This document shows, piece after piece, positions 33,378-43,275 of a stretch of 64,000 nucleotides of DNA. Source of the DNA: Pseudomonas guariconensis (GTDB lineage: Bacteria; Pseudomonadota; Gammaproteobacteria; Pseudomonadales; Pseudomonadaceae). A model generated the notes under the pieces. The model worked only from the letters and a program-made list of their open reading frames with translations, had not been told where the DNA came from and did not search any database. The DNA is taken from the NCBI RefSeq assembly GCF_900102675.1, contig NZ_FMYX01000005.1, positions 186,001 to 250,000 of the forward strand, read 5' to 3'. Each line of letters opens with the position of its first letter. Position 1 is the first letter of the stretch. A program made the position numbers and the translations under genes.

Positions 33378-34724
33378 CTAGAGCTTCCCTCCTATCGGAT
33401 ATTCCACCGCCAGGCGTATCTGGTCGGCATCCAGTTCTGCCTGTGCGGCATTGCCCCGGTGCACGTTGTGCCGCAGCGAAAACACCATGCCCTTGGCATT
33501 GCCGCTCTGCACCACATACCGCACCTGTAGGTCCCGCTCCCAATGCTTGCCGCCTTTGCCGTAGCCGAGGTAGGCGTAACCGCCGTCCGGGTCGGCATGG
33601 GTGCCGTCGATATCGAACCCGCGCACATACAACGCCGTCAGGTCCAAGCCGGGCACGCCGTAGGGGCCCAGGTCCAGGTCATACCGCGCCTGCCAGGATT
33701 TTTCGTTCGGTGCGTTGAAGTCGGACAACTGCACCGCATTGCCGAGGTAGATCGCACCCCGGGTCACGTAGTCGAACGGGGTGCTTCCATCGACCTGTTG
33801 CCAGCCGAGGCTGAACGTATGCGGGCCGTCGCTGTAGCGGGACACCAGGCTCCAGGTGGTGTTGTCGATACGGCCTGACAAGGCGTCTGCGGTATTGGTG
33901 GTGCGGTACAGGTTCAGGTCCAGGCCCAGGCTGCGTCGATCATCCAGAGCATGGCTCAAGGTGCTGCCGAAGTAGTGCTGGTTCCAGGTGTCTTCGTAGC
34001 GCGAGGTATAGAGGCTGGCGCTGACCCGGGCATTGGGAGCCCACACCATGCCGGCCAGGTCGAACGTGTTGCCTTGACGGGCATTGGTGTAGTTCACCAC
34101 GAAGCCTTGGTCGTGGCTCGACGCATTGCGGTCGGTGTTTTCGTTGAAGTGACCTGCGACCAGCCTGAGCGTCGGGATCTCTTTACTGTCGAGAAACCAC
34201 CCGGTGGCGGTCTCAGGCAGCAGGCGGCTGTCGGATGAACTGAACACGGGCGTCTTGATCCGTTGTTCGCCATACGACAACACAGTGTTGGAGAAACGCA
34301 GTTTCACCGCCGCACCGCCACGGCCGTATTGCGTTTTCGGATGGCCGTCGTTGTCCAGCGCGAGCAAGCGCGCCTTGCCGGCGCGGCCGCCGCCGCTGTC
34401 GAGTTGCACGCCGAGGTAGGCGTGCGCGTCCAGGCCGACACCGACTCGCCCTTGGGTGAAACCGGACTGAAGACTACCCATCAGGCCGTAGGCCCATTCT
34501 CCGGCCTGGTCGCTGCGTTCGCGGCGCGGCTTGAAGGCGTTGCGGGCACTGCTGTTGCTGGAGCCATGGCGATAGTCGCGCTGGTCGAGCACGCTGCGGT
34601 TGAGCACGCTCCAGGTGCTGCCGTCGAGGAACCCTTCGGCGTGCGATTGCGCGGCGTCGGCCATTGCCGCAGACGAGGCGCCTGCCAGCGGCAGCAGCAG
34701 GGCGATGCGATTGAACAGGGTCAT
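33378..34724 (-). CDS. OprD-family outer-membrane porin
   Basis: A 448-residue OprD-type porin, signal peptide about 1-23. Features are the N-terminal AEGFLDGSTWSVLNRS plug-in motif, repeated amphipathic strands, DSKEIPTLRLVAGHF, and a conserved carboxy-terminal RLAVEYPIGGKL. These porins admit basic amino acids, small acids or aromatics; the substrate is not predictable. It begins 11 bases after the DUF1624 gene, so the two share a transcript. Confidence 0.88.
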   Translation of the reverse strand: MTLFNRIALLLPLAGASSAAMADAAQSHAEGFLDGSTWSVLNRSVLDQRDYRHGSSNSSARNAFKPRRERSDQAGEWAYGLMGSLQSGFTQGRVGVGLDAHAYLGVQLDSGGGRAGKARLLALDNDGHPKTQYGRGGAAVKLRFSNTVLSYGEQRIKTPVFSSSDSRLLPETATGWFLDSKEIPTLRLVAGHFNENTDRNASSHDQGFVVNYTNARQGNTFDLAGMVWAPNARVSASLYTSRYEDTWNQHYFGSTLSHALDDRRSLGLDLNLYRTTNTADALSGRIDNTTWSLVSRYSDGPHTFSLGWQQVDGSTPFDYVTRGAIYLGNAVQLSDFNAPNEKSWQARYDLDLGPYGVPGLDLTALYVRGFDIDGTHADPDGGYAYLGYGKGGKHWERDLQVRYVVQSGNAKGMVFSLRHNVHRGNAAQAELDADQIRLAVEYPIGGKL

Positions 34725-34735
34725 CGCTGTGACTT

Positions 34736-35902
34736 CTACAAATACTTGAGCCAGGCAATGTCACGTCGCCGCGCCTTGAGGCGGGCGAAGCTGCGCACCG
34801 GCAGGTACAGCGCAATGGCCAACAGCAAGGCGACCAGCCAAACCGCGCCGATGCCGTCGAAGCCGAAGTAGTCACCCTGGTTCAGCCCAAACAGCGCGAC
34901 GCAGGCGAGGTATAGCAGCTTCAACACATACAGGTGCAGCAGGTAGAAGAACATCGGCGCGGCGCCGAACACCGCCAACGTACTGATCCAACGGGCGCTG
35001 CCCGCGCGTTCGAAGCCACGCAGCACCAGCAGGCCGATGCCCAGGGTCAATGCCAGGAACAGCAGCGATGGTGGGTACTTGGTGATGTTGAAGACACTCA
35101 TCAGCGTTTGCGTGGCGGTGGGATAGCCACTCCAGGGCGCCTCGCCGTAGCCATTGATCATACGCAGCACGGCGAAGCCGAGCAGGGCAGCGGCACCTGT
35201 GAGCAGCAGTCGCTGCTGGCGCTCACGGGCATCGCTGCCACGGCCGAACCATGGGCCCAAGCCATAGCCCAGGGCGATCACGCCGATCCACGGCAGCACA
35301 GGATATGAAGTGCGCAGACGCAAGTCCTCGGAGACCACCAGCCAACCACGGTCATGCAGGATCGCCCACGGCACGTGCAGGGCCGACTCTGGCCCGAAGT
35401 GCAGGCCATCGAGCAGGTTGTGCCCGGCGACGATCACCAGGCCCAGCGCCACCAGCGCAGGCCGCGGCAGCCATACCAGCAGCGACAGGGCGATCATGCT
35501 CAGGCCGATGGCCCAGATCACTTGCAGGTAGATCACGCTCGGCGGCAGTTGGAAGGTCCAGGCGAAGTTGACCAGGGTGAACTCGAGCGCCACCAGGAAC
35601 AGCCCTCGCTTGAACAAGAACACCGCCGCAGCGCCTTGGCCCTGGTGCTTTTCGCCGTAGAGCCAGGCCGAAAGCCCCGTGAGCAGCACGAACACCGGGG
35701 CGCACAGATGGGCCAGGGTGCGGCTGGCGAACAGGCCGGGTTCGGTCGTGTCGATGTTCATCGGATCGCCGACCTGGTGATGCAGGAAGAACGTCTCGCG
35801 CACGTGGTCGAGCAGCATGAACAGGATCACCAGGCCACGCAGGGCGTCGATGCTCTGCAGGCGCTGGGTGGTTTGGGTAAGGGCGGGAGGGGCACTGGTC
35901 AT
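34736..35902 (-). CDS. DUF1624 / heparan-alpha-glucosaminide-acetyltransferase-like membrane protein
   Basis: A 388-residue protein with about 10 hydrophobic helices. The N-terminal RLQSIDALRGLVILFMLLDHVRE places it in DUF1624/HGSNAT-like acyltransferases, where an Asp-His pair in the first helix region is conserved. These enzymes are thought to move acyl groups across the membrane. There is no good Shine-Dalgarno, so ATG 35902 is chosen by homology. It heads a two-gene unit with the OprD porin, downstream of a Zur-like palindrome. Confidence 0.75.
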   Translation of the reverse strand: MTSAPPALTQTTQRLQSIDALRGLVILFMLLDHVRETFFLHHQVGDPMNIDTTEPGLFASRTLAHLCAPVFVLLTGLSAWLYGEKHQGQGAAAVFLFKRGLFLVALEFTLVNFAWTFQLPPSVIYLQVIWAIGLSMIALSLLVWLPRPALVALGLVIVAGHNLLDGLHFGPESALHVPWAILHDRGWLVVSEDLRLRTSYPVLPWIGVIALGYGLGPWFGRGSDARERQQRLLLTGAAALLGFAVLRMINGYGEAPWSGYPTATQTLMSVFNITKYPPSLLFLALTLGIGLLVLRGFERAGSARWISTLAVFGAAPMFFYLLHLYVLKLLYLACVALFGLNQGDYFGFDGIGAVWLVALLLAIALYLPVRSFARLKARRRDIAWLKYL

Positions 35903-35930
35903 GGGCGAGGAGATAATCAGTATGAATGAA

Positions 35931-35947
35931 ACGTTATCTTATAACGT
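35931..35947 (-). promoter_or_regulatory. Zur-like palindrome overlapping the DUF1624-oprD promoter
   Basis: ACGTTAT-CTT-ATAACGT is a perfect palindrome. Its core GTTATNNNATAAC fits the Zur-box consensus of gammaproteobacteria. On the minus strand it covers a TATAAG -10 (35943-35938) with TAGCCA 16 bases upstream as a -35. Zinc control of a porin and acyltransferase is a hypothesis. Confidence 0.45.
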
Positions 35948-36030
35948 AAATTCATGCCGTGGCTATCGCCTTGGTGATCGGGACTCCAAGCAAGCCCGCG
36001 CGAGGCGGGCGTGCTTGGGGGCGTTTGAGT

Positions 36031-36858
36031 TCACCGCCCTTGCGGCATCTCTCCCTTCGCCAGGCGTGCATTGATGTCGGCGATGACCTCAGGTAGCTCG
36101 GCGATGGTGTCGATCAGATAATGTGGACGCGAGCCTTCGAACAATCGACCGATGCGCAGGCGCTCCTGCGCCAGCCGGTCCGCCGGCAAGGCCTTGTACT
36201 GGGCGTAGGTCAAGCCCAAGGCATTGCCCGAGCAGGTGAGGGCGACAGTCCACATGCCGGCGCGCCGGCCCTCGAGAATGCCCGGCCAGGTGTCGTCGAC
36301 CTTGACGCAGGCCGCGACGTCCTCGATGCCCAGCGCAATCACGTTGGCCAATGCCTGGGCCGGGTGAGGGCGGCCATTGGGGACTTCATCGGTGGCCACT
36401 ACATGGTCGGCTTCATAGCCGTTGGTCTTGGCCAGGGCAACGACCTTTTCCATCACCACCGCCGGATAACCGGAGCACGAGCCGATCTTCAGGCCTTGCG
36501 CACGCAGTTGCATGATGGCTTCCAAGGCGCCTGGAATCAGCGCCGAATGTTCGGCGATCTTCTCGATCTGCAACGGCATGAAGCGGTTGTAGATCGCCGT
36601 CACGTCCTGGTCGGTGGGGTAGCGGCCAAAGACCGCGTGATAGCGCTCGGCGATCTGCGGCAGGTCGCACAGGGTGCGGATGTGGTCCCACTTGCCCATG
36701 CCCATCGGGCCGCGTGCTTCTTCCAGGCTGACCTGGACGCCGAATTCGGCGAACGCCTCGACGAAGATCTGGGTCGGCGCGAAGGAGCCGAAATCGACGA
36801 CGGTGCCGGCCCAGTCGAGCACGACAGCCTGCAGTTTGCTGGGGGTGTGATAGTTCAT
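36031..36858 (-). CDS. phnX: Phosphonoacetaldehyde hydrolase (phosphonatase) PhnX
   Basis: A 275-residue HAD-superfamily hydrolase. The nucleophile Asp15 is in [13 protein letters not shown], the Schiff-base Lys56 in the [11 protein letters not shown] cap motif, and later HAD motifs ([21 protein letters not shown]) are present. It cleaves the C-P bond of phosphonoacetaldehyde to acetaldehyde and phosphate. ATG 36858 follows GGAGAA. The usual partner PhnW (aminoethylphosphonate aminotransferase) is absent from the window; neighbours are a LysR regulator, an MFS transporter and an iron alcohol dehydrogenase. Confidence 0.92.
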   Translation of the reverse strand: MNYHTPSKLQAVVLDWAGTVVDFGSFAPTQIFVEAFAEFGVQVSLEEARGPMGMGKWDHIRTLCDLPQIAERYHAVFGRYPTDQDVTAIYNRFMPLQIEKIAEHSALIPGALEAIMQLRAQGLKIGSCSGYPAVVMEKVVALAKTNGYEADHVVATDEVPNGRPHPAQALANVIALGIEDVAACVKVDDTWPGILEGRRAGMWTVALTCSGNALGLTYAQYKALPADRLAQERLRIGRLFEGSRPHYLIDTIAELPEVIADINARLAKGEMPQGR

Positions 36859-36933
36859 GGTGTTCTCCGGTGAGTGAAATTCAGGGCGTACGAAGCCAGC
36901 CCGCACGCGGCGGGCGGCAGGCAAGGCGAAGCA

Positions 36934-37812
36934 TCAATGTGGGGCGTTGGGAGCGGTGCTGGCGTCGAACAGCTCGCAGATGATCGGCCGGTTGCGACGA
37001 ATGCCCAGACAGCACAGGTAGTAGCTGATGTGGAACGGGTCTTCGGCGAAGGCGATCGAGCGCGTGCCGGGGCGATCGGCATACTCCACCGCAGAGACGA
37101 AGCCAATCCCGATGCCATGGACCACTGCATGCACGATCGCCTCGCGGCTGTTGAGTTGCATCGCGCAGTCGAGTGTCACGCCGTGCGCCTGGCAACCTTC
37201 CTCCACCAGCTGGCGTGTGCGCGATGCCGGCTCGCGCAACACCACACGCTGATCGGCGATCTCCTGGACGCTGATCCGCTCGCGCTGGGCCCACGGATGG
37301 TCGTCGCGCACCACCGCGAGGATCGGGCAGGTGCGATACAGCTGGGTGCTCAGGCGATGGTCGAATTCCGACAGAGCGAGAATCGCCACGTCGATATCGA
37401 AGTTGTACAGCCGCTCCAGCGTGCCAGCTTCGCTGGTGAACGAGGTTTCCAGCTCGATGTCCGGATACTGCTGCATCAACGAATAGGTCAGGCTCATGGC
37501 GATCGGCGGCGAGACGGCGCCGATGCGCAACATACCCTGCTTGCGCTGGGCAAAGCTCTGCAGTAACTGCAGGGCTTCGTCCTCCTGGCCGAACAACCCT
37601 TGCGTGATCTCGTACAACTGCTGTCCGGCAGGGCTGAGCTCGATGAAGCGACCGCGACGATGAAACAGCTCCACCGAGAAGCGTTTTTCCAGGCCGCTGA
37701 CCTGCTCGCTGATGGTCGGCTGGCCGATGTTGAGCAGCGTGGCGGCCTGGGTGAAGCTCCCGCTCCGGGCAACGGCATGAAACGAACGCAACCACTTGTG
37801 GTACTGGTACAT
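36934..37812 (-). CDS. LysR-family regulator of the phnX cluster
   Basis: A 292-residue LysR regulator: helix-turn-helix at about 5-62 (SFHAVARSGSFTQAATLLNI and TISEQVSGLEKRF) and a two-lobe ligand domain. It lies between phnX and the transporter gene on the same strand, within 80 bases of each, so all four genes probably form one operon. It resembles regulators linked to 2-aminoethylphosphonate use in Pseudomonas; the inducer is unknown. Confidence 0.85.
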   Translation of the reverse strand: MYQYHKWLRSFHAVARSGSFTQAATLLNIGQPTISEQVSGLEKRFSVELFHRRGRFIELSPAGQQLYEITQGLFGQEDEALQLLQSFAQRKQGMLRIGAVSPPIAMSLTYSLMQQYPDIELETSFTSEAGTLERLYNFDIDVAILALSEFDHRLSTQLYRTCPILAVVRDDHPWAQRERISVQEIADQRVVLREPASRTRQLVEEGCQAHGVTLDCAMQLNSREAIVHAVVHGIGIGFVSAVEYADRPGTRSIAFAEDPFHISYYLCCLGIRRNRPIICELFDASTAPNAPH

Positions 37813-37862
37813 GGAGCCTCTCGGTCAGGGGCGCGCGGGCAATGACGGGCATCTTCACACCC

Positions 37863-39158
37863 TCAGCGCCGGACGAACAGGGCGACCAGGGCACTGCAGG
37901 CGCAGGCCGTGGTGACGACGATGAAGATCAACGACGTGTTGCCGGTCGTGTCCAGCATACGTCCAATCAAGGGTTCGGCCAGGCCTGCAAACAGATAAGA
38001 CGAGAAATTCATGATGCCGGTGGCGGTGCCGGCCCGGCGTGCGCCGACAAGGTCCGGGCACAGCGCCCAGAAACTCGACGCCGGCCCGTAGACGAAGAAC
38101 CCGCACAGGAACAGCGCCAACAACCCCATCGCGCTGTGCGCCGGCAGGCTCCACATCCACAGGCTGGTCAGGGCGCCCAGTACCATGTAGAGCATGATCG
38201 CCAGGTAGCGCTTGCTGCCGAACAGCCGGTCCGAGACCCAGCCGTTGCTCAATGCCCCGACAGCCATGCCTACCGGCAGAGCGACGGTGATCCACTTCGG
38301 ATCGATGAAGCTGTCACCTTTCTGCCAGTTGGCGCCCAAGAAGTGCACGGGCACCCAGACGATCAGCCCGTAGCGCGCAGCGTTCTGGAAGCCCAGCGAA
38401 ACAGCGGCCACCAGCAGGCGCGGGTTCTTCAGCACGGCCAGGTAGCGTTGCCGGGAGGTTTCCTGGTCGGCGTGGTCGGCTTCGTTCGCACGGTCCGCCG
38501 CATTGGCCACACCTGTGTCTGACAAGGGCTCGAAGCCCATGTCCTGTGGCCGCTCGCGCGCCACCAGGTAGAACACGATGCCACCGGCGAGCATCAGCAG
38601 CACCGGCAGGCGGAAGATCCACCGCCACTCCAGGTGCAGCACATCGATGACCACCACCGAGGTCACATACGACAGCACCGAGGCGCAGCCTGCGGCGAAC
38701 ACGTAGAAGCCATAGACCTTGCCGCGTTCTCCTGCGCCCCACCAGTTCGACAGCAGGCGGCTTCCCGGTGCCCAGCCCAAGGCCTGGAAGTAGCCATTGA
38801 CGCCCCAGGGCAGGACCAGGCTGAACAAGCCTCCGGCAAAACTGGTGACCCAGTTTGCACCGCAAGACAGCACGGCCCCCAGGCTCATGATGCGGCGCCC
38901 GCCGAACTTGTCGGCGAGGTTGCCATTGATCGCCTGACCGATGGCGTACATCCACAGCATGGCGCTGGAGGCCCAGCCGAGGGTTTCCTTGCTCAGGCCG
39001 AACTCGGCCTGGATGCCGGGGATGGCGAATCCAAAGGTCTGGCGACCGGTGTAGAAGAACAGGTAGCAGAACATCGCCGCCAGCAGCATGCGCCATTGGG
39101 CGACGCGAAAAGGCGAGGTTCCGGTCAATGGGCCAGACAGGGTTTGTGTACGGTTCAT
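37863..39158 (-). CDS. MFS transporter of the organophosphate:phosphate antiporter (GlpT/UhpT) type
   Basis: A 431-residue 12-helix transporter. Segments FYTGRQTFGFAIPGI, NGYFQALGWAPGSRLLSNWW and ERGKVYGFYVFAAGCASVLS are typical of the OPA family (GlpT, UhpT, PgtP), which exchange organophosphates for phosphate. In this cluster the likely substrate is a phosphonate. ATG 39158 follows AAGGAAAA; an upstream in-frame start is unsupported. Confidence 0.85.
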   Translation of the reverse strand: MNRTQTLSGPLTGTSPFRVAQWRMLLAAMFCYLFFYTGRQTFGFAIPGIQAEFGLSKETLGWASSAMLWMYAIGQAINGNLADKFGGRRIMSLGAVLSCGANWVTSFAGGLFSLVLPWGVNGYFQALGWAPGSRLLSNWWGAGERGKVYGFYVFAAGCASVLSYVTSVVVIDVLHLEWRWIFRLPVLLMLAGGIVFYLVARERPQDMGFEPLSDTGVANAADRANEADHADQETSRQRYLAVLKNPRLLVAAVSLGFQNAARYGLIVWVPVHFLGANWQKGDSFIDPKWITVALPVGMAVGALSNGWVSDRLFGSKRYLAIMLYMVLGALTSLWMWSLPAHSAMGLLALFLCGFFVYGPASSFWALCPDLVGARRAGTATGIMNFSSYLFAGLAEPLIGRMLDTTGNTSLIFIVVTTACACSALVALFVRR

Positions 39159-39270
39159 GACGGTTTTCCTTCTTGTTCGTAGGCGCCGCCGTGAGGCACG
39201 GCGGGGCGGCACGCTTGTTCGGTGCAACAGGAAAGGGCGGCGGCGCTGGCCACCGGGGTCTGGACGCGTA

Positions 39271-40359
39271 TCAGGCGGCGTGCGAGCCGATGAAGTTACG
39301 GCCGCGTGCGCCCTGCATGGCGAAGTCGATCATCGCTTCGGCCTCGGCATCCGTCACGCCGTAGTCCTCGAACTCGGTCTTGACCCCCAGCCGGTGAAGA
39401 AACCCACGCAGCTGATGCTGCGCATCGGCCAGGTCATTGCCGAACACCTTCTTCAGGGCTTGGTCACGTCCGGCGTCGCGCCCCCAGGCAAGGCCCAGCA
39501 CCAAGGGCAGGGTGAAGGAGCAGGCGATGCCGTGAGGCAGACCGTGGCGCAGGGTCATTTCGTAGGAGATGGAATGGGCCAGGGCAGTCTTGGTGTTGGA
39601 GAAGGCCATGCCGGCCTTGAGCGCAGCCAACGCCATGCGCGCACGAAGTTCGCGGTTGCCCAGATCCTGCTCAAGACGCGGCAGGCATTCGAGGATGTCT
39701 TCGATGGCCGAAATGGCGAAAGTGTCGGAAATCGGATTGGCGTTGTGGTTCCAGATCGATTCCAGTGCGTGGGACAGCGCATCCAGTCCGGTGGAAACCG
39801 TCACCGCCGCAGGCACGCTGAGCATCAGGTCAGGGTCGATCAGCGCCACCTTGGGCCAGGTGCACGCCAGGTGCAGGGAATATTTCTTCTGCTGCGCGGC
39901 ATCCCACAAAGTCGCCCAAGGGGTCACTTCGCTTCCGGTGCCGGCGGTGGTGGGCGCGGCGACCAGGGTCTTGCAGCGCGCAGGGGTGAACGGTTTGCCA
40001 CTGGCCAGCAGTTCCAGCAATTCGTCGAAGCGCCCAGAGGCGGTCCCCACGATCAACGCCTTGGCTGTGTCGATCGCGCTACCGCCACCCAAGGCAAGCA
40101 CGGTGTCGCACTCGGCGTTGACCTGCCAGAAGCGCTCATGGACCGTGCGCAGCCAGGCGACATCGGGGTTGGGCTGGACGTCGTCGATCACGCACACCAG
40201 CCGCTCGCCGAGCAGGCCGCGCACGCGTTCGACCAAGCCCAGTTGCGCGGCTTCGGGGAAGGTCACCAGTGCGACTTTGCCCGGGCAGAGCGCGGGCAGG
40301 CGTTCCAGGCTGCCACTGCCGAACACGGTGGCGACAGGGTTGTGGAAGAGAGCGGGCAT
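39271..40359 (-). CDS. Iron-containing alcohol dehydrogenase, probable phosphonate branch
   Basis: A 362-residue group III alcohol dehydrogenase. The NAD site GGGSAIDTAKAL and the metal ligands Asp (IDPDL), His (ALSHALES) and two His in RHGLPHGIAC are intact. Family members reduce phosphonoacetaldehyde to 2-hydroxyethylphosphonate, or the reverse. Being first in the phnX operon, it could supply phosphonoacetaldehyde by oxidising a hydroxyphosphonate. ATG 40359 follows AAGGAAC. Its phosphonate role is inferred from context. Confidence 0.82.
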   Translation of the reverse strand: MPALFHNPVATVFGSGSLERLPALCPGKVALVTFPEAAQLGLVERVRGLLGERLVCVIDDVQPNPDVAWLRTVHERFWQVNAECDTVLALGGGSAIDTAKALIVGTASGRFDELLELLASGKPFTPARCKTLVAAPTTAGTGSEVTPWATLWDAAQQKKYSLHLACTWPKVALIDPDLMLSVPAAVTVSTGLDALSHALESIWNHNANPISDTFAISAIEDILECLPRLEQDLGNRELRARMALAALKAGMAFSNTKTALAHSISYEMTLRHGLPHGIACSFTLPLVLGLAWGRDAGRDQALKKVFGNDLADAQHQLRGFLHRLGVKTEFEDYGVTDAEAEAMIDFAMQGARGRNFIGSHAA

Positions 40360-40502
40360 GGACAGTTCCTTGTTTTTGTTGTTGAACGGTGCGCCCATGC
40401 TCGGCGGCTTGCGGTTTTCGTTCCAATCGATTGATCGCAGGTAGCTATCGGGTGGGCCGATAATGGGTACGCTCCACGTGCGCCACCCGACCCAACGCGG
40501 CC

Positions 40503-43055
40503 TTACTGCATCACCGCCACCTTCTCCTCCATCATGCGGACCAATACCACGTTCTCCACGGGTTCACTGAGCAAGAACCCTTGCACTTCATGGCACTGGT
40601 CATCGCTGAGCAAGGCCAGTTGCTCGGCGGTTTCGACACCTTCAGCGGTCACTGTCATGCCCATAGCGTTGCCGAGGTTGATGATGGCCTGGACCACACT
40701 GCGGTCGCTGCCGCTCTTGCCCAGGGACTGAACGAAGCGCTTGTCGATCTTGATGCTGTCGAACGGGTAGGTGCGCAGGTAGCCCAGCGAGGAGTAGCCG
40801 GTGCCGAAGTCGTCCATGTTCAGCCGCACCCCCAGCTCCTTGAGCGCATGCATGGTGTGCAGAGCGCCTTCGACGTCATTGAGCATGACGTTCTCGGTGA
40901 TCTCCAGCTCCAGGCGGTGGGCAGGCAGGCCAGTGGCCCGCAGGGCATCGCCGACGTCCTGGACCACATCGGAGCGGCTGAACTGGGCCGGTGACATGTT
41001 CACCGAGACCATCACTGCCTGCGGCCATTCCCTGGCCTTGGTGCACGCCTCGTGCAGCACCCAATTGCCCAGCAGCACGATCAGGTCCGATTCCTCGGCC
41101 AGGGCAATGAAACGATCCGGTCGCAACAGGCCGAGCCGGGGGTGTTGCCAGCGCACCAGCGCCTCGACCGAGGCGACCGATATCCCGTCGACCTTGAAGC
41201 GCGGCTGGAAATGCAGCACCAGTTCCCCGCGTGGTATGCCCTCGCGCAGCTCGCTTTCCAGCACACGTTTGTCCAGCAGCGCCGCATTCATCTGCGCCGA
41301 GAAATAGCGCCAAGTGTTCTTGCCTGCCTGTTTGGCGCTGTACAAGGCCACATCAGCGTAGCGGATCAGGTCGCTAGGGGTGCCGGGGTATTCGGCTGAC
41401 AGCACCACGCCTAGGCTGACGCCGACATGAACCACATGGCCTTCGACCTGCATGGGGCGCTTGAGCGCTTCGATCACCCGCAGGCAGAAGCGGTCCATGT
41501 CCTCTCGATCTCCGGGGTGCGTCAGCACGACGATGAACTCATCGCCCCCCAGCCGGGCCACCAGGTCACTGTCCCGGGTGGCCTGGCCAAGGCGCGCAGC
41601 GACCTCGATCAGCACCGCATCCCCGGCAGGATGGCCCAGGCTGTCGTTGATCGGCTTGAAGTTGTCCAGATCCAGCATCAGCACCGCGACCTGGCGCGTC
41701 TCCCCGCCCGGACCTGAGGGCTCGAGGAAGCGGAACAGCTTGTTGCGGTTGGGCAGACCGGTGAGTGCGTCGTGCAACGACAGGTGTTGGATCTGAGCGT
41801 GGGCAGCCACTTCATCGGTGATGTCGCTGCAGGTCCCGCGAAAACCGGTACAAGCGGCCTGGGCCATGGTCGCTCGCGCGGCGATGCGGCAGATGCGTTG
41901 CTGGCCCAGGTGATCCTGGTACTGGCAGCGCAAGGTGCCGGAAGCGCCGGTCGCCGCCAGGCCGTGCAGCCAGGTTGCGAGCTCGCTGGTGTCACAGGAC
42001 AGCAGCTCGGTGATCGGGCGCTGCAACCAGGCCTCGACGGTATGCCCGGTCAGTTCGGCGAAGCGCGCCGAGAGGTAGGTCAGGCGCAGGTGCGCGTCGG
42101 TTTCCCAGATCCAGTCCGAGGCGGCTTCGGCTACGGCCTTGAAGCGCTCTTCGCTGGTCTGCAATGCGTGCTTGGAGGCCGCCAGGTCGCGATGGCTGCG
42201 GTCGATGCCGGCGCTTGCGCGCATCGCATGGCGGGCAAACAGGGCCATGGCCAGGGCGATGAGCAGCACCGCGATGGCCAGCGGGACGATCACGGTCTTG
42301 ATCAGTTCGGTGCCGGGTTGGGGAATCTGCCAGGTCAAGACATGGCCGCTGCCTTCGAGCGGCAGCAGGCCTCGCCCGGTAGGGTCGCTGGCCGTGTCGC
42401 TCACGGCAAGGCCGGTCAGCCCTACCGATCGACCCAGCGGGGCGAGTACCGCGGGGGTGAGGATGCGGACGAACACCATCACGGTGGTGGGCTCCGGCAC
42501 GTGATGGGGCAACGCCTGCGGGCGGATCAACGAGGCTGCGAACACCGCAGGCTGGCCGCGGAACAGCAAATAGCCCGAGGCTGCCTGCTCGGTCTGCGCA
42601 GCCTGGCGGGCCAGGAGCAGGACCTTGCCGGCACTGGCGCTGTGCTGCTCGAATCCCGCATCGCTCAAGCGTCCGTCGACCATAGCGTAGTGGGTGCCGT
42701 CATCGTTGAGTACGAATACGCCGTCATAGCCATCGGCGGTGTAGAGCGTGGCGCCGACATTGTCTTCATCGTAGGCCCAATGGCTATCGACCGGCCCGGC
42801 CAGGTGGTCGTAGGCGGCTTGCCAGTTGGCGTGCGTCAGCAAAAACGTTCTGTCGTTCTTTTGCAACTGGGTCATGGCGGACTCGGCGTGGAAGCGGCTT
42901 TGCTCCACCTCACGCGCATCCAAGGCCCCGGCGAGGCGGTACAGCGAAAACAACCCCAGCACCAAAGCCAGCAGCAAGACGGAGGAAAACACCACGATCA
43001 GTTGGCGGACCACATGACTACGGGGCGACAGGCCATTGTCAGCAAGCACGTCCAT
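40503..43055 (-). CDS. Membrane CHASE4-PAS-GGDEF-EAL cyclic-di-GMP protein
   Basis: An 850-residue protein: helix (16-41), periplasmic CHASE4 sensor (about 43-240, with the THANWQAAYDHL signature), helix (253-274), PAS (about 301-415), GGDEF (about 420-590) and EAL (about 600-845). The motif GGDEF (503-507), an RxxD inhibitory site (494-497), EAL (at 631) and DDFGTGYSS are intact, so both activities are possible. I chose ATG 43055 because it precedes the first helix closely; the frame upstream to 43262 looks non-coding. Its gene is divergent from the NCS1 permease. Confidence 0.9.
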   Translation of the reverse strand: MDVLADNGLSPRSHVVRQLIVVFSSVLLLALVLGLFSLYRLAGALDAREVEQSRFHAESAMTQLQKNDRTFLLTHANWQAAYDHLAGPVDSHWAYDEDNVGATLYTADGYDGVFVLNDDGTHYAMVDGRLSDAGFEQHSASAGKVLLLARQAAQTEQAASGYLLFRGQPAVFAASLIRPQALPHHVPEPTTVMVFVRILTPAVLAPLGRSVGLTGLAVSDTASDPTGRGLLPLEGSGHVLTWQIPQPGTELIKTVIVPLAIAVLLIALAMALFARHAMRASAGIDRSHRDLAASKHALQTSEERFKAVAEAASDWIWETDAHLRLTYLSARFAELTGHTVEAWLQRPITELLSCDTSELATWLHGLAATGASGTLRCQYQDHLGQQRICRIAARATMAQAACTGFRGTCSDITDEVAAHAQIQHLSLHDALTGLPNRNKLFRFLEPSGPGGETRQVAVLMLDLDNFKPINDSLGHPAGDAVLIEVAARLGQATRDSDLVARLGGDEFIVVLTHPGDREDMDRFCLRVIEALKRPMQVEGHVVHVGVSLGVVLSAEYPGTPSDLIRYADVALYSAKQAGKNTWRYFSAQMNAALLDKRVLESELREGIPRGELVLHFQPRFKVDGISVASVEALVRWQHPRLGLLRPDRFIALAEESDLIVLLGNWVLHEACTKAREWPQAVMVSVNMSPAQFSRSDVVQDVGDALRATGLPAHRLELEITENVMLNDVEGALHTMHALKELGVRLNMDDFGTGYSSLGYLRTYPFDSIKIDKRFVQSLGKSGSDRSVVQAIINLGNAMGMTVTAEGVETAEQLALLSDDQCHEVQGFLLSEPVENVVLVRMMEEKVAVMQ

Positions 43056-43275
43056 TCGTTCACCATCGCTGCCAGGGGAATGCAAGGTTGACCGGGTGCG
43101 GGCCCGGGAGGTCGATGCAGCTGACGACCGGTGGTCTATCCAGCCAGCGACCGCCGCTTTGCCAGCGCCGACAAAGTGCACGCAGGCGTCGTTGGCAGCT
43201 ATGGGATGTTCGTCGCCAGGTCGGGCAGGCTCCTCGCACCACTCGATAATCCCGAAATTCACTCAGGAGACGGTC

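Noticed and set aside
41772..43091. 439-codon plus-strand ORF opposite the CHASE4-GGDEF-EAL gene
   Set aside because: Antisense shadow; no recognisable domain, rich in Gln, Gly and Arg as expected for a mirror frame.
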